From assembly GCF_900103185.1 (NCBI RefSeq), contig NZ_FNJD01000001.1, forward strand, positions 62,001 to 126,000: a DNA stretch of 64,000 bases. Reading direction: 5' to 3'. Positions 61,164 to 64,000 of the stretch are shown one piece after another; position 1 is the stretch's first letter, and each line of letters starts with the position of its first letter. The DNA is from Sulfitobacter litoralis. Lineage in GTDB: Bacteria > Pseudomonadota > Alphaproteobacteria > Rhodobacterales > Rhodobacteraceae. Both the position numbers and the translations under genes were made by a program. The notes beneath the pieces were generated by a model. It did no database searches, was not told the DNA's origin, and saw only the letters and a program-made list of their open reading frames with translations.

Positions 61164-62489
61164 TCACCCGCGTGCCTTCACGACTTGCAGCAGCGGCAGC
61201 ACGGCACCCATATCGGGTCCGTGGGGCTTGCCGGTCAGCGCCAGACGCAGTGGCATGAACAGCCCCTTGCCCTTGCGGCCCGTCTGCTCTTTCACGGCGG
61301 CAGTCCATGTGCTCCATGTGTTTTCGTCAAATTCGCCCTCGGGCAGAAGCGCCAAGGCTTCGGCGACGAACTCTTTATCCTCGTCCGCGATCACAGGCTC
61401 CGCGCCTTCGTTAAACATCTGCCACCATCCCTCAAGATCGTGAAGTGTCGTGATGTTTTCGCGGGTGACCTGCCAGAACAGGCCGGCCTTATCTGCGGGC
61501 ACACCAAGGGCTGCGATATCATCGGCGACCGCCTCAAGCGGGAGGGTCTGCAGATAGCGGCCCGTCATCGGGAACAGGTCTTCGACGTCGAACTTGGTCG
61601 GCGCAGAGCCAAAGCGTTCGATGTCAAAGCCATCGATCAAGGCCTCCATATCGGTGCGCAGCTCGACCGGATCAGACGACCCCAGACGCGACATGATCGA
61701 CAGCAAGGCAAACGGATGCACGCCGCGTTCGCGCAGATCGCGCAGCGCCAGCACGCCCAGACGTTTCGACAGCGCCTCGCCTTGCGGACCGGTCAACAGC
61801 GAATGGTGCGCAAAGGAGGGCACGGTGCCGCCAAGTGCGTGCATGATCTGGATTTGTGTCGCCGTGTTGGTCACGTGGTCGGACCCGCGCACAACATTGG
61901 TCACGCCCATCTCTGTATCATCGACAACCGACGCAAGTGTGTACAAAATCTGGCCGTCACCGCGGATCAAAACGGGGTCCGAAACCGACGCCGCATCAAT
62001 CGAGATGTCGCCAAGGATGCCGTCCTTCCACTCGATCCGTTCCTGATCCAGCTTGAAGCGCCACACGCCCGGGCCGCGTTCGTCGCGCAGCTTGGCTTTT
62101 TCCGCATCCGACAGGTTCAGCGCAGCGCGGTCATAGACCGGCGGCTTGCCCATGTTCAGCTGTTTCTTGCGCTTGAGGTCCAGTTCGGTCGGCGTTTCCC
62201 ACGCTTCATAGAAGCGCCCGATCTTGCGCAGCTCGTCCGCGGCAGCGTGGTATTTGTCCAACCGCTCGGACTGGCGTTCAACGCGGTCCCAATGCAGGCC
62301 GAGCCATGTCAGGTCTTCTTTCAGACCGTCGACGTATTCTTCTTTGCTGCGCACCGGATCGGTGTCGTCGATCCGCAGGATGAACTCGCCGCCGTTTTTG
62401 CGAGCGATCAGATAGTTCATCAGCGCCGTGCGCAGGTTGCCTACGTGGATATAGCCGGTCGGGGACGGGGCGAAGCGGGTGATGGTCAT
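61164..62489 (-). CDS. gltX: Glutamyl-tRNA synthetase
   Basis: Charges tRNA-Glu, and possibly also tRNA-Gln in an organism that uses the amidotransferase route. The 441-residue class I enzyme has FAPSPTGYIHVGN and LSKRLG (KMSKR type). At this length it is the shorter of the two GltX forms common in Rhodobacterales. The ATG at 62489 gives the usual MTITRFAPSPTG start. Confidence 0.95.
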   Translation of the reverse strand: MTITRFAPSPTGYIHVGNLRTALMNYLIARKNGGEFILRIDDTDPVRSKEEYVDGLKEDLTWLGLHWDRVERQSERLDKYHAAADELRKIGRFYEAWETPTELDLKRKKQLNMGKPPVYDRAALNLSDAEKAKLRDERGPGVWRFKLDQERIEWKDGILGDISIDAASVSDPVLIRGDGQILYTLASVVDDTEMGVTNVVRGSDHVTNTATQIQIMHALGGTVPSFAHHSLLTGPQGEALSKRLGVLALRDLRERGVHPFALLSIMSRLGSSDPVELRTDMEALIDGFDIERFGSAPTKFDVEDLFPMTGRYLQTLPLEAVADDIAALGVPADKAGLFWQVTRENITTLHDLEGWWQMFNEGAEPVIADEDKEFVAEALALLPEGEFDENTWSTWTAAVKEQTGRKGKGLFMPLRLALTGKPHGPDMGAVLPLLQVVKARG

Positions 62490-62566
62490 TGGGTTCTCCT
62501 GATTGGCCGCTGGCTTGTCACAGCGCGGCGTCATTGTCTAGATAACGTGCGGCATCGCCCGCGTGA

Positions 62567-64000
62567 TCAACTGGGGTCGCGCCAGCGGTTCACGATGGGA
62601 TAGCGGCGGTCCAACCAGAACGCGCCCTTGGTCAAACGGGGACCGGGTGCGGACTGAAACCGTTTGTATTCACTGATATAGAGCAGGTGTTCGACCTTTT
62701 TGGCAACATCGCGGTCAAAGCCCGCTGCCACGCAATCGGCGATGGACCCGTCGTCGTCGACAAGGATCGTCAGCATCGCATCCAGATCGGGATAGTCGGG
62801 CAGGCTGTCGCTGTCCTTCTGATCCTCGCGCAGCTCGGCCGAGGGCGGCTTGTTGATGATGCGCGGCGCAATCACCTCTCCCTCTGGGCCCATCATCCAG
62901 TCGCGGTGGTTCTCGTTGCGCCAGCGGCAGCTGTCAAAGACGCGGGTTTTATACATATCCTTGATCGGGTTATACCCCCCCGCCATGTCGCCATAGATCG
63001 TGGCATAGCCCACCGCGACCTCTGACTTGTTGCCCGTGGTCAACAACATCTCGCCGAACTTGTTACTGACCGCCATCAACAACAGCCCGCGCAGGCGCGA
63101 CTGGATGTTTTCCTCGGTCAGGTCGGGTTCGGTGCCGTCAAACAGCGGGGCCAGCGTGTCGGTGATCGCGGCACGGCCCTGCGCGATCGGCACATAGTCA
63201 TAGCGGCAGCCAAGCGCCTTGGCGACGGATTCAGCATCATCAAGAGAGGCTTGGGACGTATATTCGGACGGCAGCATCACACAGCGCACATTGTCAGCGC
63301 CAAGCGCATCCACAGCGATCGTGGCCACAATCGCCGAATCGATGCCGCCCGACAGGCCCAGCAACACTTTCTTAAAGCCGGTCTTGCCCATGTAGTCGCG
63401 CAAGCCCTGCACCATCACGCGGTAGTCCTGCTCAAGCTCCGATGGCATCGGCACCTTCTCGCCCTCGACCACGCGCCAGCCTTCCGGGGTCTGCTCAAGG
63501 TCGACATGGGTGATTTGCGCGTCAAAGGCCGGCATTTGAAACGCCAGCTTGCCGCCGGGGTTCAGCGCAAAGCTCGCCCCGTCAAAGACCTGATCATCCT
63601 GACCGCCCACCATATTGAGGTAAATCAGCGGCAGTTCAGTTTCGACCACACGGGCGACCATATGGTTCAACCGCGTCTCGAACTTGCCGCGATAATAGGG
63701 CGATCCGTTGGGCACCAACAGAAACTCCGCCCCGGTTTCGGCGAGTGTTTCGGCCACATCGGGGTGCCACGCGTCTTCGCAGATCGGGCTGCCGATGCGG
63801 GTATCGCCGACGGCGTACGGCCCGCCCAAAGGCGCGCTGTCGAAAATACGCACCTCGTCAAAGACAGTCTCGTTTGGCAGGTTGTGTTTGAACACGCGGC
63901 TGGCGATCTTGCCGCCTTTGAGGATCACATAGGCGTTATAAAGCTTGGCCCCTTCGACCCAAGGTGCGCCAATGGCCAGCGCGGGCCCATCAGCACAATC
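62567..64000 (-). CDS. nadE: Glutamine-dependent NAD+ synthetase (partial, N-terminus outside window)
   Basis: The frame is open to the window edge, so about 477 C-terminal residues are visible. The N-terminal part is the CN-hydrolase glutaminase domain (ICEDAWHPDVAE holds the catalytic Cys). The C-terminal part is the synthetase with the P-loop LGLSGGIDSAIV. Ammonia from glutamine passes between them to amidate deamido-NAD. It lies 77 nt upstream of gltX. Confidence 0.95.
   Translation of the reverse strand, partial: DCADGPALAIGAPWVEGAKLYNAYVILKGGKIASRVFKHNLPNETVFDEVRIFDSAPLGGPYAVGDTRIGSPICEDAWHPDVAETLAETGAEFLLVPNGSPYYRGKFETRLNHMVARVVETELPLIYLNMVGGQDDQVFDGASFALNPGGKLAFQMPAFDAQITHVDLEQTPEGWRVVEGEKVPMPSELEQDYRVMVQGLRDYMGKTGFKKVLLGLSGGIDSAIVATIAVDALGADNVRCVMLPSEYTSQASLDDAESVAKALGCRYDYVPIAQGRAAITDTLAPLFDGTEPDLTEENIQSRLRGLLLMAVSNKFGEMLLTTGNKSEVAVGYATIYGDMAGGYNPIKDMYKTRVFDSCRWRNENHRDWMMGPEGEVIAPRIINKPPSAELREDQKDSDSLPDYPDLDAMLTILVDDDGSIADCVAAGFDRDVAKKVEHLLYISEYKRFQSAPGPRLTKGAFWLDRRYPIVNRWRDPS

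Noticed and set aside
1-64000. CRISPR arrays, insertion sequences, prophage or integrase genes
   Set aside because: No spaced direct repeats, transposase motifs or integrase-like frames were seen on either strand.

Overview
This is 64 kb of a GC-rich alphaproteobacterial chromosome, most likely from the Roseobacter group of Rhodobacterales (Sulfitobacter-like; inferred from gene content and protein character, not from a search). Supporting traits are class I lysyl-tRNA synthetase, Entner-Doudoroff edd-eda, an argH-lysA-DUF4175 run, an LdtR-type MarR regulator, a GltX of about 440 residues, a tandem glycine riboswitch ahead of gcvTHP, and many small proteins typical of the group. I see no rRNA, CRISPR, transposase or integrase.

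Layout. 1-4.3 kb: minus-strand cluster argH, LptM-like lipoprotein, second lipoprotein, lysA, DUF4175 membrane protein (cut by the window edge), with tlpA divergent. 4.9-7.7 kb: Hint-domain protein, LpxR-like lipid A deacylase, LdtR regulator. 7.7-12.4 kb: edd-eda facing away from nagK-nagA across a region with LacI-type palindromes. 12.4-18.0 kb: a compact selenocysteine locus with selA, selB, tRNA-Sec (selC), a thioredoxin-fusion protein and a UGSC-family selenoprotein with an in-frame UGA. 18.1-31.8 kb: MYG1 hydrolase, NDUFS4-like protein, a small phasin-like protein behind a PhaR-type box, uvrB, several small envelope proteins, a beta-helix protein, lysS, dacB and nadD. 31.9-38.3 kb: UspA with an alanine/Na+ symporter, ettA, a response regulator, cspA, an L,D-transpeptidase. 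38.4-48.9 kb: the reductive pyrimidine degradation locus (preT-preA, rutR, dihydropyrimidinase, ureidopropionase-type amidohydrolase, NMT1-type ABC importer), with one AT-richer HEPN-like gene inserted. 49.2-64 kb: second cspA, tesA with its ybbA-ybbP exporter pair, hisN-like phosphatase, gcvTHP with riboswitch, gamma-glutamylcyclotransferase-like protein, MATE exporter, gltX and partial nadE.

How it works together. The standout is 12.4-18.0 kb: machinery for making and inserting selenocysteine sits directly upstream of the protein that needs it. The UGA at 12666-12668 is followed by G-S-C-T-T-C and by a hairpin placed like a bacterial SECIS element, so an ordinary gene caller would report two short genes or one truncated gene. 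The thioredoxin-like fusion protein between selC and the selenoprotein is the obvious candidate redox partner. In the pyrimidine locus, TTTACCA-N2-TGGTAAA type boxes lie ahead of both the preT-preA unit and the divergent rutR/amidohydrolase pair, so one RutR-type repressor probably coordinates uptake and catabolism.
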